Of a DNA stretch of 64,000 bases, positions 8,150 to 15,997 are shown piece after piece. Under the pieces are notes generated by a model. It was given only the letters and a program-made list of their open reading frames with translations. It searched no databases and was not told the DNA's origin. The translations under genes and the position numbers were made by a program. Position 1 is the first letter of the stretch. Each line of letters starts with the position of its first letter. The stretch covers positions 310,001 to 374,000 of the forward strand of contig NZ_JBBBNY010000002.1 in the NCBI RefSeq assembly GCF_037137055.1, in the 5' to 3' direction. This DNA comes from Frateuria_A yonginensis. Lineage in GTDB: Bacteria; Pseudomonadota; Gammaproteobacteria; Xanthomonadales; Rhodanobacteraceae.

Positions 8150-8689
8150 ATGACGCGCCTTGAGAAGATTTACAAAGAGCAAGTCGTTCCGAAGCTCACC
8201 GAGCGGTTCGGCTACGAGAACGTGATGCAGGTTCCGCGCATCACCAAGATCACCCTGAACATGGGTGTGGGCGAAGCCGCCGGCAACAAGAAGATCCTTG
8301 AGAATGCCGTGGCCGACATGACCAAGATCGCCGGTCAGAAGCCGATCACGACCAAGGCGCGCGTGTCCGTGGCCTCGTTCAAGATCCGCGACGGCTGGCC
8401 GATCGGCTGCAAGGTCACCCTGCGCCGCGCCAACATGTGGGAGTTCCTGGATCGCCTGATCAACATCTCGCTGCCGCGCACCCGCGACTTCCGCGGCGTG
8501 TCCGGTCGCGCCTTCGATGGCCGGGGCAACTACAACTTCGGCATCAAGGAACAGATCATCTTCCCGGAAATCGACTTCGACGCGATCGACGCGATGCGTG
8601 GCATGGACATCTCCATCACCACCACCGCCAAGACCGACGAAGAGGCCAAGGCGCTGCTGGAAGCCTTCAACTTCCCGTTTAGGAACTGA
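8150..8689 (+). CDS. rplE: 50S ribosomal protein L5
   Basis: 5S rRNA-binding protein of the central protuberance. The 179 residues include the conserved ITKITLNMGVGEA and RDFRGVSGRAFDGRGNYNFG stretches. In E. coli the S8 repressor site lies at the start of rplE; no such site was recognised here. The stop is followed immediately by palindromic repeat copy B. Confidence 0.99.
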   Translation: MTRLEKIYKEQVVPKLTERFGYENVMQVPRITKITLNMGVGEAAGNKKILENAVADMTKIAGQKPITTKARVSVASFKIRDGWPIGCKVTLRRANMWEFLDRLINISLPRTRDFRGVSGRAFDGRGNYNFGIKEQIIFPEIDFDAIDAMRGMDISITTTAKTDEEAKALLEAFNFPFRN

Positions 8690-8746
8690 GCGATCATCCT
8701 TGATCAACCCGGCCATCCATGGCCGGACTCTTCAAAGAGAGCAGTG
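8690..8746. repeat. two-hairpin palindromic repeat, copy B (rplE-rpsN)
   Basis: Directly after the rplE stop come GCGATCATCCTTGATC, the palindrome CCGGCCATCCATGGCCGG (8709-8726) and ACTCTTCAAAGAGAGCAGTG (8727-8746). It shares this layout with copy A. The AAAGAGAG stretch that would serve as the rpsN ribosome site lies inside the second element and can pair with the upstream CTCT, so the element may influence rpsN translation (inference). Confidence 0.72.
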
Positions 8747-8753
8747 AAAAATT

Positions 8754-9059
8754 ATGGCTAAGACCTCGATGGTCAACCGCGACATCAAGCGGACCAAGCT
8801 CGTCAAGAAGTACGCCGCCAGGCGCGCCGAACTGAAGGCGATCGTGCTGAGCCCCGCCGCCTCCTACGAGGAGAAGATGGACGCCCAGGCCAAGCTGCAG
8901 AAGCTGCCGCGCGACGCCAGTCCGGTGCGCCAGCGCAATCGCTGCGAGCTGTCCGGCCGTCCGCGTGGCGTGTACCGCAAGTTCGGCCTGGGCCGCAACA
9001 AGCTGCGCGAAGCGACCATGCGCGGCGACGTGCCGGGCCTGCGCAAGGCCAGCTGGTAA
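8754..9059 (+). CDS. rpsN: 30S ribosomal protein S14 (zinc-free type)
   Basis: Small-subunit head protein. The 101-residue form has a single cysteine (in NRCELSGRPRG) and no CxxC pairs, so it is the long C-minus type that does not need zinc. The start MAKTSMVNRDIKR follows palindromic repeat copy B, whose second hairpin overlaps the likely ribosome-binding site. Unlike in E. coli, the gene is followed by a terminator and a new promoter rather than directly by rpsH. Confidence 0.99.
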   Translation: MAKTSMVNRDIKRTKLVKKYAARRAELKAIVLSPAASYEEKMDAQAKLQKLPRDASPVRQRNRCELSGRPRGVYRKFGLGRNKLREATMRGDVPGLRKASW

Positions 9060-9099
9060 GACCCGAAGGGCGGGCGCCTCGGGCGCCCGTCGCATCCCG

Positions 9100-9131
9100 G
9101 GCAGGCCCACGTGGGCCTGCCGGTGCTTTTT
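9100..9131 (+). terminator. terminator between rpsN and rpsH
   Basis: A perfect 11+11 palindrome GGCAGGCCCAC/GTGGGCCTGCC (9100-9121) is followed after five bases by TTTTT (9127-9131). Just before it, at 9071-9089, lies a second strong hairpin (CGGGCGCC/GGCGCCCG, TCG loop). Together they should stop much of the transcription coming from rpsN. Confidence 0.7.
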
Positions 9132-9141
9132 CGGCACGGTA

Positions 9142-9171
9142 TTCGCTACACCCGGAAAAAGCTGCTATAGT
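9142..9171 (+). promoter_or_regulatory. promoter for rpsH and the rest of the spc genes
   Basis: TTCGCT (9142-9147), 18 bases, then TATAGT (9166-9171) preceded by TGC, an extended -10 form. The start would be near 9178, leaving a leader of about 90 bases before rpsH. That leader contains a GGCGG/CCGCC hairpin near 9194-9210. The -35 match is weak; the extended -10 and the terminator just upstream support the call. Confidence 0.6.
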
Positions 9172-9269
9172 CGTCCGTCTGCGCAAAGCAGACCGGCGGT
9201 GAAAGGCCGCCTCACAACTTAGAAGATTTCCGGTTACTCGGATATCGGTGCACTCTGAAGGATGTTTTC

Positions 9270-9665
9270 ATGAGCATGACTGATCCCATCGCCGATCTGT
9301 TTACGCGCATCCGCAATGCCCAGCTCACGGGCAAGCAGGCCGTAAGCATGCCGTCGTCGAAGCTGAAGTTGGCGATCGCCAACCTCCTCAAGAACGAGGG
9401 CTACATCCTCGACGCCAAGACTTCCGACCAGGAAGGCAAGCCGGTGCTCGAGATCAAGCTCAAGTATTTCGAAGGCCGCCCGGCCATCGAGAGCATTTCC
9501 CGTGTGTCCCGCTCGGGCCTGCGCGTGTATCGCGGCAAGGACGAGCTGCCGAAGGTGCTCGGCGGCATGGGTATCTCGATCATTTCGACTTCCGCCGGTC
9601 TGATGACCGATGCGCAGGCCCGCGCCCGCGGCCTGGGTGGCGAAGTCATCGGCCAAGTGGCGTAA
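9270..9665 (+). CDS. rpsH: 30S ribosomal protein S8
   Basis: Primary 16S rRNA binder; in E. coli it is the translational repressor of the spc operon. The 131 residues begin MSMTDPIADLFTRIRNAQ and end with the typical STSAGLMTDAQARARGLGGE. Here the gene heads its own transcription unit behind a terminator and an extended -10 promoter. If S8 still regulates the operon, its leader is a natural place to look for the target. Confidence 0.99.
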   Translation: MSMTDPIADLFTRIRNAQLTGKQAVSMPSSKLKLAIANLLKNEGYILDAKTSDQEGKPVLEIKLKYFEGRPAIESISRVSRSGLRVYRGKDELPKVLGGMGISIISTSAGLMTDAQARARGLGGEVIGQVA

Positions 9666-9674
9666 GGAGTTCCC

Positions 9675-10202
9675 ATGTCCCGCGTTGCCAAGAAACCGAT
9701 CAACCTGCCCAAGGGCGTGGAGCTGAAGTCCGACGCCAACGGCATCTCCGTCAAGGGCCCGAAGGGCACGCTGTCGCTCCATGCCCTGCCGGGCGTGTCG
9801 ATCGCGGTGGACAATGGCGTGGCCAACATTGCGCTGGCCGACGGCGCCGACGACAAGTTCGGCGGTACCGCGCGCGCGCTGCTGGCGAACATGATCAAGG
9901 GCGTGTCCGAGGGCTACGAGCGCAAGCTGGAGCTGGTCGGCGTGGGTTACCGCGCTTCGATGGCCGGCAAGGCGCTGAACCTCAGCCTCGGCTTCTCGCA
10001 CCCGGTCGTGTTCAACGCGCCGGAAGGCATCACGCTCGAGACGCCGTCGCAGACCGAGATCCTGATCAAGGGCTCGGACAAGCAGCGCGTCGGCGAAGTC
10101 GCCGCCAAGATCCGCGCGTTCCGTCCGCCGGAGCCCTACAAGGGCAAGGGCGTGCGCTATGCCGGCGAGAAGATCACCCTGAAGGAAGCCAAGAAGGCCT
10201 GA
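9675..10202 (+). CDS. rplF: 50S ribosomal protein L6
   Basis: Large-subunit protein at the base of the L7/L12 stalk, near the sarcin-ricin loop. The 175 residues begin MSRVAKKPINLPKGVELK and end with PPEPYKGKGVRYAGEKITLKEAKKA, a typical L6 tail. rpsH ends nine bases upstream. The gap to rplR is 97 bases and holds palindromic repeat copy C. Confidence 0.99.
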   Translation: MSRVAKKPINLPKGVELKSDANGISVKGPKGTLSLHALPGVSIAVDNGVANIALADGADDKFGGTARALLANMIKGVSEGYERKLELVGVGYRASMAGKALNLSLGFSHPVVFNAPEGITLETPSQTEILIKGSDKQRVGEVAAKIRAFRPPEPYKGKGVRYAGEKITLKEAKKA

Positions 10203-10225
10203 GTACGCTTTCCCTGCGTGTGGAA

Positions 10226-10263
10226 GCGGCCATCCATGGCCGCACTACTCACAAGAGCACTGC
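10226..10263. repeat. two-hairpin palindromic repeat, copy C (rplF-rplR)
   Basis: The palindrome GCGGCCATCCATGGCCGC (10226-10243) is intact and identical in its core to copy B. The second part, ACTACTCACAAGAGCACTGC, has drifted and no longer pairs well. It lies 57 bases upstream of the rplR start. Confidence 0.65.
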
Positions 10264-10299
10264 GTAACTACCGCCGATCCGCTTTCGAGGAACAGAGAG

Positions 10300-10653
10300 A
10301 TGAACAAGAACGAATCCCGCCTGCGCCGCGCCAAGGCCACGCGCGCCCACATCCGCAAGCTCGCGGTGCCGCGCCTGTCGGTGCACCGCACCGGCCAGCA
10401 CATCTACGCCCAGGTGTTCGACGCCTCCGGCGACAAGGTGGTGGCGGCTGCGTCCACCGTGCAGAAGTCGGTGGCCGAAGGCCTGAAGGGCACCAAGAAC
10501 CTGGCTGCCGCCGCGGCGGTGGGCAAGGCGGTGGCCGAGCGTGCGCTCGCCGCCGGCGTCGAGGCGGTCGCCTTCGACCGCTCCGGCTTCCGCTACCACG
10601 GTCGCATCAAGGCGCTGGCCGATGCGGCGCGCGAGGCGGGCCTGAAGTTCTGA
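10300..10653 (+). CDS. rplR: 50S ribosomal protein L18
   Basis: 5S rRNA-binding protein of the central protuberance. The 117 residues have the usual basic start (MNKNESRLRRAKATRAHIRK) and the C-terminal FDRSGFRYHGRIKALADAAREAGL motif. It stands apart from its neighbours, with 97 bases before it (repeat C) and 99 bases after it (three small hairpins). This is looser packing than in E. coli. Confidence 0.99.
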   Translation: MNKNESRLRRAKATRAHIRKLAVPRLSVHRTGQHIYAQVFDASGDKVVAAASTVQKSVAEGLKGTKNLAAAAAVGKAVAERALAAGVEAVAFDRSGFRYHGRIKALADAAREAGLKF

Positions 10654-10655
10654 GA

Positions 10656-10735
10656 ACCGGGAGCCAGGCTCCCGGTCCATTGCAAGCACAACAACAAGCG
10701 GCCAAGCCGCAAGCAAAAGTCCCGGATGGTCCGGG
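10656..10735. other. three small hairpins between rplR and rpsE
   Basis: Three perfect inverted repeats stand in a row: ACCGGGAGC/GCTCCCGGT (10656-10676), GCGGC/GCCGC (10698-10710) and CCCGGA/TCCGGG (10721-10735). No T-run follows any of them, so simple termination is unlikely. They could be mRNA processing or pausing sites. Confidence 0.55.
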
Positions 10736-10752
10736 CATACGGAAACTAGCTA

Positions 10753-11262
10753 ATGTCTTCTACCGATCGCGAAAATTCCGACGGCCTGCTCGAGAAGCTG
10801 ATCGCCGTCAACCGCGTGGCCAAGACCGTCAAGGGTGGCCGCCAGATGAGCTTCACCGCGCTGACCGTGGTCGGCGACGGCGAGGGCAAGGTCGGCTTCG
10901 GTTACGGCAAGGCGCGCGAAGTGCCGGTCGCCATCTCCAAGGCGATGGACCGTGCCCGCCGCAACATGGTGAGCATCGACCTGAACAACGGCACCCTGTG
11001 GTACGCCGTCAAGGCCAACCACGGCGCCGCACGCGTGTTCATGCAGCCGGCCGCCGAAGGTACCGGCGTGATCGCCGGTGGCGCCATGCGTGCCGTGCTG
11101 GAAGTGGTCGGCGTCAAGAACGTGCTGGCCAAGGCGGTCGGCTCGCGCAACCCGATCAACCTGGTGCGCGCCACCATCAAGGGCCTGCAGGCGATCGCCT
11201 CGCCCAAGCGCATCGCCGCCAAGCGCGGCAAGACCGTCGAAGAGGTGCTCGGCCATGGCTAA
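10753..11262 (+). CDS. rpsE: 30S ribosomal protein S5
   Basis: Small-subunit protein important for decoding accuracy. The 169 residues contain the S5 motif VAKTVKGGRQMSFTALTVVG and the GDGEGKVGFGYGKAREV loop, where spectinomycin-resistance changes are known. The ATG at 10753 is the first in frame. The stop lies 8 bases inside rpmD, so translation of the two is likely coupled. Confidence 0.99.
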   Translation: MSSTDRENSDGLLEKLIAVNRVAKTVKGGRQMSFTALTVVGDGEGKVGFGYGKAREVPVAISKAMDRARRNMVSIDLNNGTLWYAVKANHGAARVFMQPAAEGTGVIAGGAMRAVLEVVGVKNVLAKAVGSRNPINLVRATIKGLQAIASPKRIAAKRGKTVEEVLGHG

Positions 11263-11443
11263 CAACGAGAAAACCGTGCGCGTGCGCCTGGTCAAGGGCC
11301 TGCGCGGCGTGCAGCAGCGTCACCGCCTCAGCGTCAAGGCGCTGGGCCTGAACAAGACCAACGACGTGCGCGAGCTGAAGGACAGCCCGCAGGTGCGTGG
11401 CCTGATCAACACGGTCTACTACCTGGTCCGGGTCGAGGAGTAA
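11255..11443 (+). CDS. rpmD: 50S ribosomal protein L30
   Basis: Small large-subunit protein. The frame is open further upstream, but the ATG at 11255, inside the end of rpsE, gives the expected 62 residues (MANNEKTVRVRLVKGLRGV). The conserved RHRLSVKALGLNKTND stretch is present. rplO follows after five bases. Confidence 0.98.
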   Translation: MANNEKTVRVRLVKGLRGVQQRHRLSVKALGLNKTNDVRELKDSPQVRGLINTVYYLVRVEE

Positions 11444-11448
11444 TCATC

Positions 11449-11880
11449 ATGCGTCTCAACGACATCAAGCCGGCTGCCGGTGCGCGCAAGACGCGCCTGC
11501 GCGTCGGTCGCGGCATCGGCTCGGGCCTGGGCAAGACGGCCGGCCGTGGTCACAAGGGTCAGCACGCCCGCGCCGGCGGCACCCACAAGTTCGGCTTCGA
11601 AGGCGGCCAGATGCCGCTGCAGCGCCGCCTGCCGAAGGTCGGCTTCCGCTCGAAGAAGAAGGCCGAGAGCCAGGAAGTCTTCCTGTACCAGCTCGCCAAC
11701 CTGAAGGCGGACGTGATCGATCCGATCGCGCTGCACCAGGCCGGCCTGGTCGACAGCCGCGCCAAGAAGATCAAGGTCGTCGCCAAGGGCGAGATCGGCC
11801 GCGCGGTCAAGCTCTCCGGCGTGCTCGCCACGGCCGGCGCCAAGGCGGCCATCGAGGCTGCCGGCGGCAGCGTGGAGTAA
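11449..11880 (+). CDS. rplO: 50S ribosomal protein L15
   Basis: Large-subunit assembly protein. The 143 residues start MRLNDIKPAAGARKTRLRVG and carry the basic glycine-rich GRGHKGQHARAGG and GFEGGQMPLQRRLPK stretches. Directly followed by secY, whose GTG start lies four bases after the stop. Confidence 0.99.
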   Translation: MRLNDIKPAAGARKTRLRVGRGIGSGLGKTAGRGHKGQHARAGGTHKFGFEGGQMPLQRRLPKVGFRSKKKAESQEVFLYQLANLKADVIDPIALHQAGLVDSRAKKIKVVAKGEIGRAVKLSGVLATAGAKAAIEAAGGSVE

Positions 11881-11884
11881 GACG

Positions 11885-13213
11885 GTGGCGCAAGCCCAGG
11901 GCAATGCGCTCGGCGCGCTCGGCAAGCTGACGGAGCTGCGTCAGCGCATCTTCTTCGTGATCGGTGCGCTGATCGTCTTCCGGCTCGGCTCGTTCATCCC
12001 GGTGCCCGGTGTCAACCCGGAAGCCATGGCGCGCCTGATCGAGCAGCAGGGCGGCGGCCTGCTGAGCATGTTCAACATGTTCTCCGGCGGTTCGCTCTCG
12101 CGCATGTCGGTGTTCGCGCTCGGCGTGGTGCCGTACATCTCGGCCTCGATCGTGGTGCAGATGATGGGTTCGGTGGTCCCGAGCCTGCAGGCCTTGCGCA
12201 AGGAGGGCGAGTCCGGCCGGCGCACGATGACGATGTACACGCGCATCGGCACCGTGGGACTGGCCGCCTTCCAGGCCTTCGGCATCGCGGTGGCGCTGCA
12301 GACGCAGACGGCCGCGGCCGGCGTGCCGGTGGTCTACACGCCGGGCTTCGGCTTCATCCTGTCCTCCGTGGTGGGTCTGACGGCCGGCTCGATGTTCCTG
12401 ATGTGGCTGGGCGAGCAGATCACCGAGCGCGGCATCGGCAACGGCATCTCGCTGCTGATCTTCGCCGGCATCGTGGCCGGTCTGCCGGGCGCGGTGGCCA
12501 ACACGCTGAACATGGCCAGCAACGGCGAGCTTTCGGTGCTGCGCCTGATCATGGTGGTGGGCCTGGTGCTGGCGGTGACCGCCTTCGTGGTGTTCATGGA
12601 GCGCGCCCAGCGGCGCATCACCGTGAACTACGCGCGGCGCTCCGGCGGCCAGCGGGCCTACATGAACCAGACCTCGCACCTGCCGCTGAAGATCAACATG
12701 TCGGGCGTGATCCCGCCGATCTTCGCCTCGAGCCTGCTGATGTTCCCGGCCACGGCGATGAGCTGGTTCGGCCAGGGCCACCAGGCGCGCTGGCTGCAGA
12801 GCTTCACCCAGGCGCTGAGCCCGGGGAGCCCGCTGTACGAGATCGTCTATGCGGTGCTGGTGATCGTGTTCGCCTTCTTCTACACGGCGATCGTCTTCAA
12901 CTCGCAGGAAACGGCCGACAACCTCAAGCGGTCGGGCGCGCTGATCCCGGGCATCCGCCCCGGCCGGGCCACCGGCGAGTACATCGACGGTGTGATGACG
13001 CGACTGACCGGCGTGGGCGCGATCTACCTGGTGCTGGTGTGCCTGGTGCCCACGTTCATGCAGAACTACTGGCACGTTCCGTTCTATTTCGGCGGCACTT
13101 CGCTGCTGATCATCGTGGTGGTGGTCATGGACTTCACGTCCCAGGTGCAGGCGCATCTGGTCAGCCACCAGTACGAAAGTCTGCTCAAGAAGGCCAATCT
13201 CCGCCGCAGCTAG
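11885..13213 (+). CDS. secY: protein translocase subunit SecY
   Basis: Channel-forming subunit of the SecYEG inner-membrane translocon. The 442 residues show the ten-helix pattern. Landmarks are the plug region after FIPVPGVNPEA, IQMMGS-type VVQMMGSVVPSL, and the cytoplasmic loop with RRSGGQRAYMNQTSHLPLK. The start is GTG at 11885, the first start codon after the rplO stop; GGAGTAAG overlaps the rplO end and acts as ribosome site. No rpmJ follows, although that is its usual place. Confidence 0.99.
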   Translation: MAQAQGNALGALGKLTELRQRIFFVIGALIVFRLGSFIPVPGVNPEAMARLIEQQGGGLLSMFNMFSGGSLSRMSVFALGVVPYISASIVVQMMGSVVPSLQALRKEGESGRRTMTMYTRIGTVGLAAFQAFGIAVALQTQTAAAGVPVVYTPGFGFILSSVVGLTAGSMFLMWLGEQITERGIGNGISLLIFAGIVAGLPGAVANTLNMASNGELSVLRLIMVVGLVLAVTAFVVFMERAQRRITVNYARRSGGQRAYMNQTSHLPLKINMSGVIPPIFASSLLMFPATAMSWFGQGHQARWLQSFTQALSPGSPLYEIVYAVLVIVFAFFYTAIVFNSQETADNLKRSGALIPGIRPGRATGEYIDGVMTRLTGVGAIYLVLVCLVPTFMQNYWHVPFYFGGTSLLIIVVVVMDFTSQVQAHLVSHQYESLLKKANLRRS

Positions 13214-13274
13214 AGGCTGCTGGGGCGGCGGAGGCGGGTCAATGGGGGAAAGCGACGGCACGGTGCCGCGGGGC

Positions 13275-13321
13275 TTTCCTGACAGGGTAATTCAGGTTAA
13301 AATTGCGCGTTTACCGCGCAA
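13275..13321 (+). promoter_or_regulatory. possible alpha-operon promoter with 5' hairpin
   Basis: A TAAAAT (13298-13303) preceded at 17 bases by TTTCCT (13275-13280) may be the -10/-35 pair; a CTGACA nearby is too close to serve. Right at the expected start lies a perfect 7-bp hairpin TTGCGCG/CGCGCAA with a TTTAC loop (13303-13321). The 132-base secY-rpsM gap holds no rpmJ or other gene. Confidence 0.45.
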
Positions 13322-13345
13322 GAAACGCATCGGAGAAAGTACATC

Positions 13346-13702
13346 ATGGCGCGCATCGCGGGTGTCAATTTGCCGGTCCACAAGCACGTGTGGGTCGGCC
13401 TGCAGAGCATCTACGGCATCGGCCGCAGCCGGGCCAAGAAGGTCTGCGCGGATGCCGGGGTGGTTCCGACCACGCCGATCAAGTCCCTCAGCGAGGGCGA
13501 GGTGGAGAAGCTCCGCCACGAAATCGGCAAGTACGTCGTCGAAGGCGACCTGCGCCGTGAGGTGGGTATCGCCATCAAGCGCCTGATGGACCTGGGTTGC
13601 TATCGCGGCCTGCGCCACCGTCGTGGCCTGCCGGTGCGCGGTCAGCGCACGCGTACCAATGCGCGCACCCGCAAGGGCCCGCGTCGCGCGATCAAGAAGT
13701 AA
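13346..13702 (+). CDS. rpsM: 30S ribosomal protein S13
   Basis: Head protein that bridges to the 50S subunit. The 118 residues begin MARIAGVNLPVHKHVWVGLQ, with the GIGRSRAKKVC helix-hairpin-helix motif and the basic tail RGQRTRTNARTRKGP. First gene of the alpha operon. GGAGAAAG precedes the ATG. Confidence 0.99.
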   Translation: MARIAGVNLPVHKHVWVGLQSIYGIGRSRAKKVCADAGVVPTTPIKSLSEGEVEKLRHEIGKYVVEGDLRREVGIAIKRLMDLGCYRGLRHRRGLPVRGQRTRTNARTRKGPRRAIKK

Positions 13703-13714
13703 CGGATTCCTATC

Positions 13715-14101
13715 ATGGCCAAGCCTGTCAAGACCAAGAAGAAGATCAAGCGCGTCGTCACGGATGCCGTGGCCCACGTGCAGGCCTCCTTCAACAACAC
13801 CATCGTCACCATCACCGACCGCCAGGGCAACGCGCTGTCGTGGGCGACTGCCGGCGGCGCGGGTTTCCGCGGTTCGCGCAAGTCCACCCCGTTCGCTGCC
13901 CAGGTCGCCGCCGAGAAGGCCGGCCGCGCGGCCGGCGACTATGGCGTGAAGACCGTGGAAGTGCGTATCAAGGGCCCCGGCCCGGGCCGCGAGTCGGCCG
14001 TGCGTTCGCTGAACGCGCTGGGCTACAAGGTCCTCAACATCATCGACGTCACGCCGATCCCGCATAACGGCTGCCGTCCCCCCAAGAAGCGTCGAGTCTA
14101 A
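13715..14101 (+). CDS. rpsK: 30S ribosomal protein S11
   Basis: Platform protein contacting the mRNA at the E site. The 128 residues include the conserved VAHVQASFNNTIVTITD and the C-terminal PHNGCRPPKKRRV, where an asparagine-glycine pair is often turned into isoaspartate. Lies 12 bases after rpsM and 11 before rpsD. Confidence 0.99.
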   Translation: MAKPVKTKKKIKRVVTDAVAHVQASFNNTIVTITDRQGNALSWATAGGAGFRGSRKSTPFAAQVAAEKAGRAAGDYGVKTVEVRIKGPGPGRESAVRSLNALGYKVLNIIDVTPIPHNGCRPPKKRRV

Positions 14102-14112
14102 GGAGTAACCCC

Positions 14113-14739
14113 ATGGCCCGTTATCGTGGAGCTACCTGCAAGCTCGCCCGCCGCGAGGGTGCGGATCTCAGCCTGAAGAGCCCGGCCCGTGCGCTGGATT
14201 CCAAGTGCAAGCTGGAGAACAAGCCCGGCCAGCATGGCGCCAACAAGCGCATGCGCATGTCCGACTATGCCGTCCAGCTGCGCGAGAAGCAGAAGGTCAA
14301 GCGCATCTACGGCGTGCTCGAGCGTCAGTTCAGCAACTACTACGCCAAGGCGTCGACCCTCAAGGGCAACACCGGCGAGAACCTGCTGCGCCTGCTCGAG
14401 AGCCGCCTGGACAACGTCGTCTACCGCATGGGCTTCGCGGTCACCCGCGCCCAGGCGCGCCAGCTGGTCGCCCACAAGGCGGTGCTGGTGAACGGCAAGA
14501 AGGTCAACATCCCGTCCTACCAGGTCAAGCCGGGCGACGAGATCGCGCTGACCGAGCGTGCGCGCACCCAGCTGCGCGTGCAGGAAGCGGCGACCGTGTT
14601 CGACACCATGGACCTGCGTCCGATCTGGGTTGAAGTGGATTCCAAGAAGTTCGCCGGCACCTTCAAGTCGGTGCCCGATCGCGGCGATCTGCCCTCGGAC
14701 ATCAACGAAGCCCTGATCGTCGAGCTGTATTCGAAGTAA
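14113..14739 (+). CDS. rpsD: 30S ribosomal protein S4
   Basis: Primary 16S binder at the mRNA entry channel and, in E. coli, repressor of the alpha operon. The 208 residues have the S4 domain (LDNVVYRMGFAVTRAQARQL). The N-terminus has only one cysteine, so it is the zinc-free type. AAGGAG precedes the ATG. Confidence 0.99.
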   Translation: MARYRGATCKLARREGADLSLKSPARALDSKCKLENKPGQHGANKRMRMSDYAVQLREKQKVKRIYGVLERQFSNYYAKASTLKGNTGENLLRLLESRLDNVVYRMGFAVTRAQARQLVAHKAVLVNGKKVNIPSYQVKPGDEIALTERARTQLRVQEAATVFDTMDLRPIWVEVDSKKFAGTFKSVPDRGDLPSDINEALIVELYSK

Positions 14740-14754
14740 TTACCGGAGCCTTGC

Positions 14755-15753
14755 ATGGCAGTTTCGTCAACTAGCGTGCTGCGGCCTCGTGGCCTCAGCG
14801 TCGAGCAGCTCGGCCCGAATCGCGCCAAGGTCGTGGTGGAGCCGCTCGAGCGTGGCTTCGGCCACACCCTGGGCAACGCGCTGCGCCGCGTGCTGCTCTC
14901 TTCGATCCCGGGCAGCGCCATCGTCGAGGTGGAAATCGACGGCGTGCTGCACGAGTACACCACCCTCGAGGGCCTGCAGGAGGACATCATCGAAGTCCTG
15001 CTCAACCTCAAGGACGTGGCGATCCGCCAGCACTCCGGCGACGAGGTCACCCTGACCCTGTCGAAGAAGGGCAAGGGCGTGGTCACGGCCGGCGACATCG
15101 TCGTCGACCACTCGGTGGAGATCGTCAACCCCGAGCACGTGATCTGCCACCTGACCAAGGACATCGCGCTCAACATGCGCCTGAAGGTGCGTCGCGGCGT
15201 CGGCTACCAGCCGGCCAGCGCGCGCCAGCACCCGGACGACGAAGCGCGTCCGATCGGCCGCCTGCAGCTCGATGCCTCCTTCGCGCCGGTGCTGCGCGTG
15301 GCCTACGAGGTCGACGCCGCCCGCGTGGAGCAGCGCACCAACCTCGACAAGCTGGTGCTCGACATCGAGACCAACGGTACCATCGGTGCAGAAGACGCGG
15401 TCCGCAAGGCCGCCGAGATCCTCAACGACCAGCTGTCCGTGTTCGGCGACTTCTCGCGTCGCGAGAGCGCCGCCGACAAGGCGGAGAAGGGCGGGTTCGA
15501 TCCGCTGCTGCTGCGCCCGATCGACGACCTGGAGCTGACCGTGCGTTCGGCCAACTGCCTGAAGGCCGAGAGCATCTACTACATCGGCGACCTGGTGCAG
15601 AAGACCGAGGTCGAGCTGCTCAAGACGCCGAACCTGGGCAAGAAGTCGCTTACCGAGATCAAGGACGTGCTCGGTTCGCGTGGCCTGGCCCTCGGCATGA
15701 AGCTGGAGAACTGGCCGCCGCCGGGTCTCTCGCATGGCATGCAGCTGGGCTGA
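14755..15753 (+). CDS. rpoA: RNA polymerase alpha subunit
   Basis: Scaffold subunit of RNA polymerase. Of 332 residues, about 1-235 form the dimerising N-terminal domain (ERGFGHTLGNALRRVLLSS, IEIDGVLHEYT-like). About 250-332 form the DNA- and activator-binding C-terminal domain (LLRPIDDLELTVRSANCLKAE, TPNLGKKSLTEIKDVL). In contrast to many bacteria, about 300 bases with several hairpins separate it from rplQ, so the two may not always be expressed together. Confidence 0.99.
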   Translation: MAVSSTSVLRPRGLSVEQLGPNRAKVVVEPLERGFGHTLGNALRRVLLSSIPGSAIVEVEIDGVLHEYTTLEGLQEDIIEVLLNLKDVAIRQHSGDEVTLTLSKKGKGVVTAGDIVVDHSVEIVNPEHVICHLTKDIALNMRLKVRRGVGYQPASARQHPDDEARPIGRLQLDASFAPVLRVAYEVDAARVEQRTNLDKLVLDIETNGTIGAEDAVRKAAEILNDQLSVFGDFSRRESAADKAEKGGFDPLLLRPIDDLELTVRSANCLKAESIYYIGDLVQKTEVELLKTPNLGKKSLTEIKDVLGSRGLALGMKLENWPPPGLSHGMQLG

Positions 15754-15761
15754 TTTGCCAG

Positions 15762-15821
15762 CGGCGGCGATCCTCGATCGCCGCCGTCCTTCCATGCCGG
15801 AAGGCCGCCCGGGTGGCCTTT
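15762..15821 (+). terminator. two terminator-like hairpins after rpoA
   Basis: An 11-bp stem CGGCGGCGATC/GATCGCCGCCG with a CTC loop (15762-15786) is followed by TCCTTCC. A second hairpin AAGGCC/GGCCTT with an 8-base loop (15801-15820) is followed by TCG. A third weaker one with CTTTTTGG lies near 15829-15855. None has a perfect T-run; together they should reduce read-through from rpoA to rplQ. The 299-base gap 15754-16052 holds no gene. Confidence 0.55.
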
Positions 15822-15927
15822 CGTGCGAGGCGGCCCTAGGCTGCCATGCTTTTTGGAGCGGCCGATTTTGGCTGCCCTCCGTTGACCCGATGGGTCCATC
15901 GCGGTCGTTGCGACCGCCACAGCAATA

Positions 15928-15952
15928 GACGGCCATTGATGGTCGCACTTCT
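15928..15952. repeat. palindromic repeat, copy D (rplQ leader, degenerate)
   Basis: GACGGCCATTGATGGTCGCACTTCT resembles the GCGGCCATCCATGGCCGCACTCT of the other copies with a few changes (two pairs become G-T). A separate perfect hairpin GCGGTCG/CGACCGC with TTG loop stands just before it at 15901-15917. Confidence 0.5.
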
Positions 15953-15997
15953 CACGAAGGCCCGTTTCGAAAGGGCCGGAACAGCGGGTAACCGCGG

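Noticed and set aside
15882..15911. TTGACC at 15882 as an rplQ promoter
   Set aside because: No acceptable -10 hexamer at 16-18 bases.
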